From NCBI GenBank assembly GCA_031841125.1, contig CM063108.1, positions 56,752,122 to 56,816,121 on the forward strand: a stretch of DNA of 64,000 nucleotides, in the 5' to 3' direction. Below the pieces are notes generated by a model. That model was not told the DNA's origin. It saw nothing but the letters and a program-made list of their open reading frames with translations, and ran no database searches. Position 1 is the stretch's first letter. The number at the start of each line of letters is the position of its first letter. The position numbers were made by a program, and so were the translations under genes. Shown here one piece after another: positions 12,771 through 23,499 of the stretch. The stretch is from Acanthococcus lagerstroemiae (taxonomy: Eukaryota > Arthropoda > Insecta > Hemiptera > Eriococcidae).

Positions 12771-12918
12771 ATTGATACTATCTTCGACTGTCGATTTATA
12801 CCATTTCCGCCATCTTTGTGGTGGTTGCATGGTGTACAAACTGTTCTTATCAATTTTCTCAGAACGGTAAAAATCGACTTAGGCCACTTTGGAAGAAAAT
12901 TCGTCAATGGCTCAAGTT

Positions 12919-13336
12919 AGTGATGGCAAACATATCAATATTTATCGATAACTTCAAAAAATATAATTTTCTTCCAAATGTAATATATTTAGCATAAAAT
13001 TCCCGGCTGTAGGTAATTTACCGCACTTTGTTAACCATTCTAGAAAATTTTTACCACACAGACAAACCTTCAATCGTATTTTTGAAGTAGGCTATCGAAC
13101 AATGTCGTTGCGGAATTAGTATTTTTGAACAAAAATTTTGAATTTGTATTCGTGTCATAACGTATTAACGTAATGTTTTGTATTTAATTACAAAAATATT
13201 AAATAGTAAATGCATTCGAAAACTTCTACGACTACTTATAATGTTATAATTAATTTTTACAAAAAAAAAGTGAAAATTTATCGACAACTATCGATATTTA
13301 TCGATTAGCAAACTTGTACATTTTTGCCATCACTAA
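12919..13336. mobile_element. AT-rich MITE with AGTGATGGC ends
   Basis: The left end reads AGTGATGGCAAA and the right end TTTGCCATCACT, with subterminal ATCGATAAATATCGAT-like words in inverted order. TCAAGTT flanks it directly on both sides (12912-12918 and 13337-13343). The same architecture is seen at 39494-40000. The ends and a 7-8-bp duplication suggest a hAT-derived non-autonomous family. No ORF. Confidence 0.7.
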
Positions 13337-13654
13337 TCAAGTTGTTTTCTTCTTTTACTCGAGACTTCTCTGTTTGGAGCTACAGTCGTTAGGCAATGCA
13401 CCATCGGTATTTAAATTGGCTGCAATTCGAAAAACGAAAGTCCACTGAGAACGGATTGCTGAGAGAGCAGTCGTGTCAGACCCGTAGCTGGGGCAGGGGG
13501 CAACGAACGCCACCTGGCACAGTCATCTCCCCCCCCCCTAGAGAAAATCGGAAACTATTTTTCCCTTCTAATTACCCCAGTAAGCGTAGGGATTACTATA
13601 CATTTTTTGAAGTTTTATTTTGGTATCACTTATTCTTTTCTCGTTCATTCCGCG

Positions 13655-13795
13655 TAGATTCAGGGTTGTGCCGTAGAACAAACTGGCGTAGATTTTTTTA
13701 TTCTACGCGTAGAATACACAATGTAGAATGAATGACTATTCTACACATTCTACAGTAGAATGCGTAGAATGCGTATACTGACCAAAAGAAGAGTG
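13655..13795. repeat. GTAGAAT/ATTCTAC palindromic array
   Basis: ATTCTACGCGTAGAAT is a perfect palindrome, followed by further TAGAATG and CATTCTAC words in both orientations, so the strand could fold into hairpins. It starts next to CAGGGTTGTGCC, close to the terminus of the hAT element at 46017, whose left end also carries CGCGTAGAC words. It may be the left end of a related hAT copy whose other end is the GC-rich block at 13877. Confidence 0.5.
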
Positions 13796-13876
13796 TAAAA
13801 ATAGAAAAATTTAAGCAAAAAATCTTAAATTTTACTCCTTATTTATAAACAATTAAACTTTAAAAGCTTTACAAAA

Positions 13877-14345
13877 ACATGGTGTGGTGGGACGTATGGT
13901 GATGCACGCATGTCGAAGTGGCCCCGATGACACCACACTCCCGACCCCGGCAACTACCCTTTCGAGTATCGCATCAGTGACTGGAGGGACGCTTTGAGGC
14001 CGGCCCGAGCCACCATTTCTCCTTCTCGCAACGATGCGCGCATCCTAGGGTCACCATGGGGTTCCTTACTGACCGAAGTCCGCACTCCTTGAGCGCTGGC
14101 CTGGAATTTTCAGGTCCCCCACGGCCGGACGCGCTGCCTCTCTTCACTCACCCCTCACCTCCTCGTCTTGGTCCGTGTGTCGCCGCAGGCAGGTGGTGAC
14201 GACGGGTGAGCCCTGCCGGTGGGTCCGCAACGCAGCTGCAGCAGCTCTTCTAGGATGCTACAGAGTTCTCCTCCTGTTCGATGGTGTAGGCCGAGCTTGG
14301 TAAATCGCCGGCCCTCTGTCTCGACCACTCCGCCTGCGTCTTCTT
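13877..14345. repeat. GC-rich dispersed repeat, third copy of the hAT right-end block
   Basis: This block is the reverse complement of the GC-rich repeats at 48960-49250 and 49250-49374. Shared words include GGACGTATGGTGATGCACG, CGACCCCGG, CGCATCAGTG, and farther in ACCATGGGGTTCC, CTGGAATTTTCAGGTCCCC and GGCCGGACGCGCTG. Its base composition stands out sharply from the AT-rich flanks. It continues inward to about 14345, beyond the part seen in the other copies. Confidence 0.7.
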
Positions 14346-14435
14346 CTTCATCATGGCCGAGACAACATTAATTAAAACTTAAAATTCAGAACTTCGACAA
14401 TTATCTTTTATTTTGAGAGAGTAGTAGTAAATTCG

Positions 14436-14762
14436 CATCCACCGTATAGCCCTGACCTCAGTCCCTGCGATTATAGGATTTTTGGAAGCTTCAGGAAATA
14501 TCTTCAAGGAAAGCGCTTTGAGAACGACGAGGAGCTCCAGAATGAAGTGAAATCATGGATGGACTAAGTTGGACGGAATTTTTGGCATGACTGTTTACAA
14601 AAGCTTCCAGAGTGATGGTGAAAATGTATTGAAAGAGGTCGCGATTATGTCGAAGATTAAGTAAATTACATAATCTTTCTTTTGAGACCTTTTCCATGTT
14701 CCTAGCTCCATTTGATGTCGAGATATAACGTAGGGAACCTTATTTATTGATCCACCTTTGTA
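14436..14762 (+). pseudogene. Mariner transposase 3' remnant, second lineage
   Basis: The frame from 14436 reads HPPYSPDLSPCDYRIFG, GKRFENDEELQNEVKSWMD, stop, VGRNFWHDCLQKLPE, stop, then KCIERGRDYVED, the standard end of a mariner transposase. The last catalytic Asp (SPCD) is kept, but three in-frame stops make it dead and everything upstream is missing. About 100 bases later TTATTGATCCACCTTTGTA resembles a mariner terminal repeat, so the 3' end of the element is probably near 14762. It differs in sequence from the copy at 9228, so the two come from separate lineages. Confidence 0.86.
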
Positions 14763-14810
14763 TCAAGTCAAATGCAAAAGACCAATCAGCCATCGTCTAA
14801 AATACAGGCT

Positions 14811-14838
14811 ATATTATTATTATTATTATTATTATTAT
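14811..14838. repeat. TTA microsatellite
   Basis: About nine uninterrupted TTA units, just before the left duplication of the MITE at 14856. Confidence 0.9.
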
Positions 14839-14855
14839 GCATCTGATGTAATGTG

Positions 14856-15086
14856 CAGGGACATAGCGAAGAGTTTTTTCTGGTGGAGCAAAGCTGTCGA
14901 ATTCCCAACGGACCCAAGTCAAAATTCCCAAGTATCAAAATTTGTTTTTATGGGCAAAAAAAAAAGAACAAAAAACTTTTGACTCGTTCGATTTTTTCCA
15001 ACTTTTTATCCATCTATTAAAATTTCCTAACTCCGGCGGAGGCTTGGGAGACAAGTTGCCCCGTGCCGCCCCTATTGTCGTCCCTG
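14856..15086. mobile_element. hAT-type MITE of the CAGGGACG family
   Basis: It begins CAGGGACATAGCGAAGAG and ends CTATTGTCGTCCCTG. The flanks are GTAATGTG (14848-14855) and ACAATGTG (15087-15094), six of eight identical. It aligns with the left two-thirds of the 4380-4640 copy. Small open frames on both strands inside it are not genes. Confidence 0.75.
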
Positions 15087-15320
15087 ACAATGTGTATACT
15101 TTCAGTGTCTGCTTTTTTCCCCCTAACATAAGTGATCGAAATATTGGACAGAAAACTGTACCGAAAAACACCAAAACACGTTCACTAACACATCGCATGT
15201 ATGCAAATCCTTCAATCTGGCAACACTGAGGTTACCAACCAAAAACGGCGAAATCCCCAAAAATTCTCAAAAATCGTGAACTTTATTCCGTTTCAAACGT
15301 AAATGATACTCTAAGCGCTA
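15087..15320. other. Unrecognised spacer between two MITEs
   Basis: No repeat, terminus or coding similarity is seen. Confidence 0.4.
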
Positions 15321-15461
15321 CAGTGGCAGAGCCAGCCTAGTGTTCGAGGGGAGGGAGTCCGGTCTTGACCAGTGGGGAGAGAGTGCTAGAGGGAGCACTA
15401 AAATTAGAAGAAACCACTATTCGACGAATAGACCCTTTCGACCCCATCAGCTACGCCCCTG
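15321..15461. mobile_element. Probable hAT-type MITE (CAGTGGCAGAGCC / GCTACGCCCCTG)
   Basis: The ends CAGTGGCAGAGCCAG and CATCAGCTACGCCCCTG are imperfect inverted repeats of the common CAGTGGCGTAGCC hAT type. The flanking octamers AAGCGCTA and GAACACTG match at four positions and differ only by transitions at the others, which may be an old decayed duplication or chance. Confidence 0.55.
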
Positions 15462-16077
15462 GAACACTGAAACGGCGTTTTTGCGGAAAAAAGGAAACTT
15501 CTGCGGTCATTCTTTAGTGAACAACTGCCAATAATTCATTAATACGTCACAGTTTGTTTGTTCACAATTTTTTTAATATTGGACAATCAACCGTTTGTAA
15601 ACTTAGGAAGGTCCTTAAGGCAGACAGAAAATGATAAAAATGTAAAAGTCCCCAGAAAATCCTCAGCTTTGCGAAAAAACCCTGAAAATCTCTGACTAAA
15701 TTAAAATGGCCAAAAATTCCTAGATCTGGTGATAAATCGCTGACAGTAAACAACTGGCGGAAGAAAATTAGAGTAAGTGGAGGAGGAGGTGCCCCCACCA
15801 ACCACCTTTCAAAATGAATTACCGAGTTGAATATTTGAAAGAATAAAAAATTCCGATTAAATACATATTAATTTTTGAGTTCTGAGGAGATAGAAGAGAG
15901 TTGAGTTGGTAATAAATTACTGTAAGTACAAATTGTGCTCCATATGAACGGCAGTGATTCTGATAAATTAAATTTGTAATTCTTACCGAGGGCAAACTGG
16001 TTCGGGTTTACATTTTACACCTGCATGTTATGGTCCAGTTCGTCCAAATTTGTACTCATAATTTGTGTTTTCCGAAG
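15462..16077. other. Unrecognised AT-rich spacer
   Basis: No coding similarity or repeat structure is seen. Confidence 0.4.
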
Positions 16078-16329
16078 CAGGGGTGGAAATAGGCGGGGGC
16101 CAGGGGGGCTAAGCCCCCGGTTTCAAAATTAGCCCCCTAAATTTTATTTTAAAGTTAATCTTAATACAGTAAGACTTCTTTTTTCTTACAAAGGCAATTT
16201 TACCGAGATAACATCAATTTTTTATGGTTTTTCTCTGGGGGCGGTGGCTATGATTTTTGGATTTTTATAAAGTTATTTTAGGCGCTGGGGCTTCAGTCCC
16301 CCAAAGTTTTCGCTCTATTTCCGCCCCTG
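16078..16329. mobile_element. hAT-type MITE with perfect 8-bp TSD (TTCCGAAG)
   Basis: This 252-bp element starts CAGGGGTGGAAATAGGCG and ends CGCTCTATTTCCGCCCCTG; the inverted ends share CAGGGG(T/C)GGAAATAG. TTCCGAAG flanks it exactly at 16070-16077 and 16330-16337. Inside, GGGGGCTAAGCCCCC forms a local palindrome. The perfect duplication suggests a fairly recent insertion. Confidence 0.88.
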
Positions 16330-18595
16330 TTCCGAAGTGCATTGCTTACAAGTTATTTTTACGGTTTTACAAATAGGCATGATTTTGATATTCGAGAGGT
16401 GAGGGGGTAATATCTCATTAGATAGGGAAGTATATAATTGTCTTTTTTTGTCATGAATCAACGATTGGAGACGGAGTAGAAGTCTATGCTGATACGTATA
16501 AGTTGCAGAGGATAGGAACAGTGGTGGGAGGGGCTGCACGTATCTGTTGCTTCTACTAACATTATTCTAATCGAAATTATCTACCTCCTTTTACTTTATA
16601 TTTTTCATCGGCAACTATTCCACCGACATCGTTACGGGCAGGGAGGGGGTCAGACTTCGTTCGCGATTACGAGAATGCGCCACTCCATACTGTAACGACA
16701 GTGAAACTGAAAAAACAATATTTGCAAAAACTTTGCCCCGCCAAACTATACTAAGGCCTTGGTCCACGCACATGACTAACTTCGGTTGCCTATCAATTAC
16801 GCGCCATATTTTGTGAAAATTGCACTTTGTGCTTGTAAGGCAACAGCTAAACATGGAGAAAGCAATACAAAGAACGAAGCAATTCGCCGATGATGATGGA
16901 ATTTGCTGGAATCACTACCCACAGAGAGGGTGAGTCCAGACAGACAGACAGACAGTAGAGACACACAAAAGCTGAAAGACAGTCAGGTAAGCAATCGGGT
17001 TGAGTTAGACTAACCCCCACAAGAAAACAGAACCAAGATCCAGAACCGGGGGGGGGGGGGGGTTAGATCTCTCAGAAAAAGTAACAGTGGAGATTAGAAT
17101 TTAAAACATTCCGCATTATCTCACCAGCCCATTCCTAACGAAGCAAATTTATGCCAGAATAGGTGTAATTTCGAAAAACATATTAAGAATCGTCTCTTTG
17201 TTTCTGACGGACGTAACATGAACAGAAAATGAACAGCACACGTTGTGTATGTAGGTGCTGAAAATGAAAACGGAAATACCTACACGAGGTTCGTATATTA
17301 TTCGCGGTTTTATGGGTCGGCAATGAATCAAAACGTGTTCTTCCTTCCGCGAGTGCCGAATTCACCTACCGACCTGCAGAAGTCGTGCACGCGACGAAAA
17401 GGAAACTGAAAAAACAGCAAAAAGAATAATCGAATCGCGTGATCGCGCTGTGATAAGACGAGGAAAGAGAAATCGAAAAGGGACGGTTGGCCTGGCTCAG
17501 AAAAGAACAAAAAAAAAACAAGAGGAAACTTGACCTACGTTTTACGTCGGTTTACCCACATAATAAGTACATGAAGATACGAAATTAACTGTCTACGAGT
17601 AACAATGCCTATACCTGCGTTTTTTGCAATTATAATAAAGGTTTATCCGGCCACAGTATCTAAGCTTCTAAGGTAAACAACCGAGAAAGTACTATAATTC
17701 CCTTCTCCCCTCCAAGGGGTCTCAAATTCTTACAGAGGGATGGATCCTTTCACTCTACATGGGAGCAGCGATTTCAGAACTACCTGCTCTTGTCTCTGAA
17801 TTAGCGTCATCATTTTCAAGGGCGTAGATGCAGGGTGTCTAACAAAGTTGAAAATTGAAAAGATTGGGTTTTTATTGGACTCTAATCGGACTGTCTATGT
17901 TGTACCACGACCACAAAAAGAAGGGACCACGACGCCGAGTATGCTTGAGTACTTCGGAGTTGTAAAAAAGAAGTCCAAAAAAGTTAGGTTGGGATTTCTG
18001 ATTCCAAGAATTGGCTCTTCCTTAAATAATGCATAATTACCCATTTTTTCAATTTTTATTGAATCTATATTAAAATTATTGAACCATTTTTCAAATATTG
18101 GACTTCCATTAGACTTATTGGCTCGGTAGACTTGCAGAGATAGGAGGGGGTATAAGAAATTTTTTTCTCCGTCCTGCCTGACTCATTACACCGTCTCCCG
18201 TGATTGCCTCACATAACTGCTGAAAAAACCTTATTTTACTTTTGTTTGGCAGGTCCGGATTCCTAGAACCCCCTCCCCTATCTAATCCTCCAAATCAATT
18301 ATTCTAATAAGTAAAGTTTAAAAAATAGTCGATTGTGTTAAATGGATATATATTACCTCATTAAATATTCGTACACAGAGATTTTCCAAGAGTTCTAATC
18401 TATATCATGATGGATCCTCGAGGATTTTTAAAGCTCGTACAGTGGTCACTCTTCCATAGGGGATGGGGGAGGGGAGACAGTTGCAGCAGAAGGGCAAATA
18501 TCGTATCCAAAAAACAAAAAAAGAGGTCTTGGCCTTTACCGGAGGAAGGGCGTGTCATTTCTCACTCTCCAAAGCTACGAGCGTTCTTGAGGTAG
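16330..18595. other. Unrecognised sequence with simple repeats
   Basis: Contains a GACA run near 16948, a 15-base G run at 17048-17062 and, at about 17834, CAGGGTGTCTAACAAAG, which resembles one transposon end but has no visible partner. No gene is recognisable. Confidence 0.4.
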
Positions 18596-18690
18596 TGTGA
18601 ATAAAGTCTTGATAACATAGTCTTGAAGTCTCACCGATTCTTAATTAAGACATAGTCTGGAAGTCTCACCGACTCTTAATTAAGTCCAAG
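18596..18690. repeat. 35-bp tandem duplication of AGTCTTGAAG type
   Basis: ACATAGTCTTGAAGTCTCACC and its near copy recur with a 35-base period (ACATAG at 18615 and 18650), each ending TTAATTAAG. This is a less decayed relative of the block at 975-2060. Confidence 0.7.
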
Positions 18691-19013
18691 AATGGAAGTT
18701 CAATGATTTTATTGGTGGGGTGGCTAGCGGGGGGGGGGCAAAGGTTTCTTCAGTTTCTCTGTAAAAGGGAACTGAAATGTGTTATACAAACACTAAAAGG
18801 TTGGAGGAAGGTGGAATGCTCTTTCTTTTCTCGCCTCAAACGATGTTCATCTGTATATTAAAAGAATCTAATACGAATTCGTCCGGCCGTTCTATCCAGC
18901 CGATTTGCTTCATTTTCTTTAATGAAAGGTATTTACATGTAGATATGTCATCAAGTATTGGAATTCACTTAACTTTGACCCTACTCAAGTTATACTCAAA
19001 CGCGACTTAATTC
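18691..19013. other. Unrecognised spacer
   Basis: Contains a 10-base G run at 18729-18738 and otherwise no recognised feature. Confidence 0.4.
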
Positions 19014-20105
19014 ATGATTTTTCTAAGCTGTTCCTCCACTCAAAGATCTATATCTCAGGTTCTAATTGAGGTAAAGAATTTGTTTTGCTTTAAGAACACT
19101 CACTGGATCACGGCCTTTCATTTGTGCTTCTGACCATTCAAATCGGTTGAGTCTGAGGACAGTTGTGAGCGGACATTCAACTTGACTTTTGATATTTTTA
19201 AGATTTTTCTTGGCTCAAAGATCTATGTCTCAGGTTTTAATTGAGGTAAAGAATTTGTTTTGTTCTGAAAACACTCAGTGGATCAAGATCTTTCATTTGT
19301 GCTTCTGACCACTCAAATCGGTTGAATCTGAGGACAGTTGTGAGCGAACATTCAACTTGACTTTTGATGTTTTTAAGATGTTTCTCGACAAAAAGATCTA
19401 TATCTCAGGTTCTAGTTAAGGTAAAGAATTTGTTTTGCTCTAAGAACATTCACTGGATCGCGACCTTTCATTTGTGCTTCTGACCACTCAAATTGGTTGA
19501 GTCTGAGGACAGTTGTGAGCAGTGCCGATTTATCCATTAGGCAGAATAGGCAATTGCCTGGGGCCTACGAAGCACGAACTTTTTTTTTTTACTTACTGGA
19601 ATCTGGCCGCAGTAATTTAATTATGACTGGTGGCATGTAAACTTCCAAAAAAAAAAAAAAAAAAATTGAAAATTGAAGCAACAAATTGTCTATGGCCTAC
19701 GAAAATCTTAATTCGGCACTGGTTGTGAGTGGACATTCAACTTGACTTTTGGTATTTTCAAGATTTTTCTTGACTAAAAGATCTATAGCTCAGGTTCTAA
19801 TTGAGGTAAAGAATTTGTTTTGCTCTAAGAACACTCACTGGATCAAGATCTTTCATTTGTTCTTCTGACCACTAAAATCGGTTGAGTCTGAGGGCAGTTG
19901 TGAGCGGACATTCAACTTGACTTCTGAAATTTTCAAGATATTTCTTGGCTCAAAGATCTATATTTCAGGTTCTAATTGAGGTAAAGAATTTGTTTTGCTC
20001 CAAGAACACTCACTGGATCAAGACATTTCATTTGAGCTTTTGACCACTCAAATGGGTTGAGTCTGAGGACAGTTGTGAGTGGACATTCAACTTCACTGTT
20101 ATAAT
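19014..20105. repeat. 175-bp satellite array, about five units
   Basis: Units contain AAAGATCTATATCTCAGG, GAGGTAAAGAATTTG, AACACTCACTGGATC, CATTTGTGCTTCTGACCA, GAGTCTGAGGACAG and ACATTCAACTTGACTT. The word AAGATCTA starts at 19043, 19218, 19393, 19778 and 19953. Steps are 175, 175, 385 and 175; the long step equals 175 plus 210, which is the inserted MITE (202) plus its duplicated 8 bases. Both edges are ragged and the last unit is cut at about 20105. No conserved frame runs through the units. Confidence 0.93.
19520..19721. mobile_element. hAT-type MITE inside the 175-bp satellite, perfect 8-bp TSD
   Basis: It starts CAGTGCCGATTTATCC and ends CTTAATTCGGCACTG; the inverted ends share CAGTGCCGA. 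GTTGTGAG flanks it at 19512-19519 and 19722-19729. Because neighbouring satellite units keep the empty site (ACAGTTGTGAGCGGACATT), the pre-insertion sequence and the 8-base duplication are directly visible. It holds poly-T and poly-A tracts and no ORF. Confidence 0.95.
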
Positions 20106-20434
20106 TTTAGAAGGAAAAAAATTGGTAGATTAAAGAAAAATAAATTAAAAAAACACTTGCTTCATTCAGATTGGCTCTCAGCTTCAGCCATCATACTTCC
20201 AATTAACAACTGATACTGCGGAACAGCACGGTTATAATTTAAACGATACTCAACCACTAATGTGTCGATCATACATGGAAGTGGATGCGGGGGGGAGAGA
20301 AAATGCTCTTGCTAGCCTCCTCTTCAAACAATGGGCATCATGATTCTTAACAAAAAAAAAAACTTGACCAAGTCCTAACGAACAGTTTTCATGTCTACCA
20401 ACGAGTCTCACGGTACGTCCGACAAATGCCTCAG
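20106..20434. other. Unrecognised spacer after the satellite
   Basis: No recognised feature; a 62-codon minus frame here lacks any domain. Confidence 0.4.
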
Positions 20435-20665
20435 GCAAGTCTTAAAAAGACTTCATGACAGTCTTAATGAGTGTCAGCACAGTTTAAAGTCTTCACAAGC
20501 TGGAAAATAATGAGTTTTGAACATTTTTACAAGTTTTGAAGTAATCTTGATAGAGTATTAATGAATCATAATGACGTGATCAGTCTTAACAGTATAGACT
20601 AGAATTTGCGAGTCTTGATAGAGTCTCAAGGAATCTCAATAGGAACCTGACAGTAAGTCTTCATC
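20435..20665 (+). repeat. Degenerate AGTCTTGA-type repeat block
   Basis: AAGTCTTAAAAAGACTTCATGAC, CAGTCTTAATGAG, TTAAAGTCTTCAC, GAGTCTTGATAGAGTCTC and related words recur with no fixed period, as at 975-2060. Confidence 0.55.
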
Positions 20666-22193
20666 CCAGCCGGCAAGGGTCCAACTGCCGGACCTTAGGT
20701 CTAGTACCGCGGCTAAATCAAGGCCACGGTGCGCCGCGTTTCCCCAACCGAGTTTTCTCAATTTTCGCAGAATTTTTCCGCAAGAATATGGGAAGGGGAG
20801 GGGATACCTCATGAGGAATTCAAATAATACGTCACACTAACTATAGGTACAGTAAAATAAATGGATGGTATTCGCTATGAAAATCAGACGTCAAAAGTAC
20901 GCGCCGAACAATAAAAATCTGATGTTTAGCATATTCTGTCATTTGGTTTTTACAGTAATGAGACACTTTCGTTACAATCGTGTCTAAACAGCCTATTGTC
21001 AAAATCGGCTAACTTGAAAAATTCAAAAATTTTCATTAATTTGTCTCCTAAATGGGCAAACTACGTCTCAACATTTTCACCACCTTTATGAGGGCAGCTT
21101 ACGGACATGGCTTCGGACAGATCCAATTGTCCCAGAAAGTACAGGGTCCTGAGGGCAGCGGAACAAGTTTCAACTTCTCAGCAGAAACTGAATTTGTTTG
21201 CGTCCGAATAAGGTGAACGAGTGTTAGTTTTCAAAAATAGTGACAATTCCGATGCGTGGTCAGTGCCTAAATCTAACTCAGTCTGGTCGTTAGGTGTAAT
21301 TTGTCAGATGGGTTTAGCGGTGGTGTGCTGCTGGAAAGTTATTATGTCTGCATGCGGCGCGTGCCTCGGATTCGTTTTCCCTGGTCTAGACTACACCACT
21401 CCACGCCATAGACGAGGCAACGAGCGGATCACAACAAAACCATTTACCAAACCAAACTACTGTGGCAAAATTCTGCCACTCCCGCCATCGAAAGCTCCGC
21501 AGAATCCAGAACATATCGCGCTTGAAAAGCTAACAAACAAAACAGAGTAAAAAAAAACCGCACGCGCTGTACCCGTAAGCCATTTCTCGACATCGTCCGA
21601 ATAACCTTCTCGCTCGCAGTTCGCCGGGAAATTTTTTAACCCCGTATAGACGAAAAATCGCCGCAAACGGGGTTGCTCAAATCGCGCTGTATAATACATT
21701 TCGAGATATTACGTTTGCCACATTACGTTGTAACTGCGTAAGCAGAACTCGAAGTACATAAATTTGCTCGGTTTCCAGCAGCATCTTTCCATCCTCCGCT
21801 TTCTATGTGTATGTATGTATACATGTATACATTTAAAGTCTTCCACCCTCACGCGGAGAACGCAGAGGGCGCTGGAAAGACGAACACAGAACGCCGCTCC
21901 ACCGTCGTCAGCAGAAGACCCGAGGACGATGAAAACTCACGTTCGCATTTCACGCACGTGCCCGCAGTTGTAGGTAAAAGACCTTCCATGCTGCCGTACC
22001 GTATTTTGTTTCAAACATCATCTTCGCTTTTGAGCCCCCACCCCTCGTGTGCCCAGCCATTTCGCAACACGTCTCCGGGACTGCGAGCGAGGCCGCCGAC
22101 GGGGTGGAAATTTTCAGCTCGTAAGAGCGACTGTGTAGTGTTCCGAGCCGTAAAATTTTATCAAGTCTCTCACGTCAACACGAGGTACACATG
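20666..22193. other. Partly CpG-rich sequence without a recognisable gene
   Basis: 21350-22140 is CpG-rich. Open frames of 109 codons (21221-21550) and 162 codons (21805-22293) run across it, but they have no domain, and the longer one crosses into the transposon-like terminus at 22194. I do not call them genes. Confidence 0.4.
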
Positions 22194-22434
22194 CAGGGTG
22201 TCTCATGAATTGCCCCCTTCCCGCGTTTTTAGTCGAACGAAACTAAGTGAAGCCTCGATGGTCGCGAAGTTTGTTTGTTTATTTAGTTTTTGATTGGTCC
22301 GAGACCGATGTCCAATAGCAAGAGTTGGAAGTAGGATTCTGAAATGTTGATATGTTGTCTGTGATACTAAGACGAAAGCTGAGCTCGCAGATGGGCCTAG
22401 TCCTACCATTTAGAGGAAGGGGGCAAACTGTGTT

Positions 22435-22580
22435 ACAGGAGGAAATGTTGCCCGATGCTCAAGTCGTCCATAATTGATCTCGTCAGATGAAATGTGTACA
22501 ATGGATTTTCACAATCCTAATGTGGTTCGAGTTTGAAGGTGAGCCGAATCGGCCCATTGGATTGGGCCAGGGGTACTCAA
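22435..22580 (+). repeat. Dispersed repeat shared with 31400-31530
   Basis: Shared words in order: GAGGAAATGT, CGATGCT or CGACGCT, CTCGTCAG or CTAGTCAG, TTTCACAA and GAAGGTGAGCCGAAT. The two copies share order and spacing but have decayed strongly. Confidence 0.55.
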
Positions 22581-23075
22581 CGTACGTGAAGTCGATGTTC
22601 TTTTAAAAAGTCTTTGACGAACCATAAGTCCTATTGAACTTCTGAGGCTGTTTTCGTGAGATCTACAAATTTGATAAAGACCATTTTTGATAGAATCGAC
22701 AATTTATGAGATTTTTGACTATTATATGGTTGTGAGGTCCACTCAGTATTTGTTCAATGGAATATGTCTGTAACAGCAGTATTCTGCGTGAATGTATTCC
22801 CTTCTAAATTTAGGTCATGCAGTCCTCATGCCTGATTAATTTAGCTCACGTTGAGAAAGGGGTGCAATATTGTAAATAAAATTACTGTATGAAATGCACT
22901 GGTGCCACGTGTATAGCAAACATTAACTGCTTTACACAGATGGAATTGTGGCCTAGAGACAGTCCATCGTGTCCTTTGTTGTCTGAAAAGCATTTTTTTG
23001 TCCGATTTATCAGCATTGTTTAGTTATTTTTGTAAGTCATTATTTATTCAGTATTATTATTGGAAAGGATAGGTA

Positions 23076-23397
23076 CAGGAACGGGCCAAGCTATTTTGGC
23101 GCCCCGTGCAAAGTTTAGAATAAGCGCCCTTAAAAGCTAGAATCTTCAAAAAGGCGCGCTGGACATAGACCTATGTACATCACAGGAAATATAGATTTTG
23201 TGAACAATCAAGTATGTAAACCAAAGGAATATAATTATAAATGAGAAATACGTACAGTTTATAAAAAACAATAATTAGGTTAGCAAATTTTCTTCAAATT
23301 TTTTTGCCAAAAATTCTCGCGCAATCTTTTGGTATTTTTAGCGCCCCTCTAAAGTAGAGCGTTCTGTGGCGCCCCGTGCAAGTGCACGCCGGCCCTG
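23076..23397. mobile_element. hAT-type MITE with perfect 8-bp TSD (GATAGGTA)
   Basis: This 322-bp element begins CAGGAACGGGCC and ends GCCGGCCCTG. GATAGGTA flanks it exactly (23068-23075 and 23398-23405). Both ends carry GGCGCCCCGTGCA a little way in. No ORF. Confidence 0.9.
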
Positions 23398-23499
23398 GAT
23401 AGGTAGCATTCAGTATATGACTTGAGATGTTATTCTTTGTTAGCAAAATCTCTCGAGTACCTTCCCCTCACCACCGCCACCTCGTTTTTTGATCGTGAA

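Noticed and set aside
21805..22293. 162-codon plus open frame
   Set aside because: It runs through CpG-rich low-stop DNA and ends inside a transposon-like CAGGGTGT terminus. No domain and no splice context.
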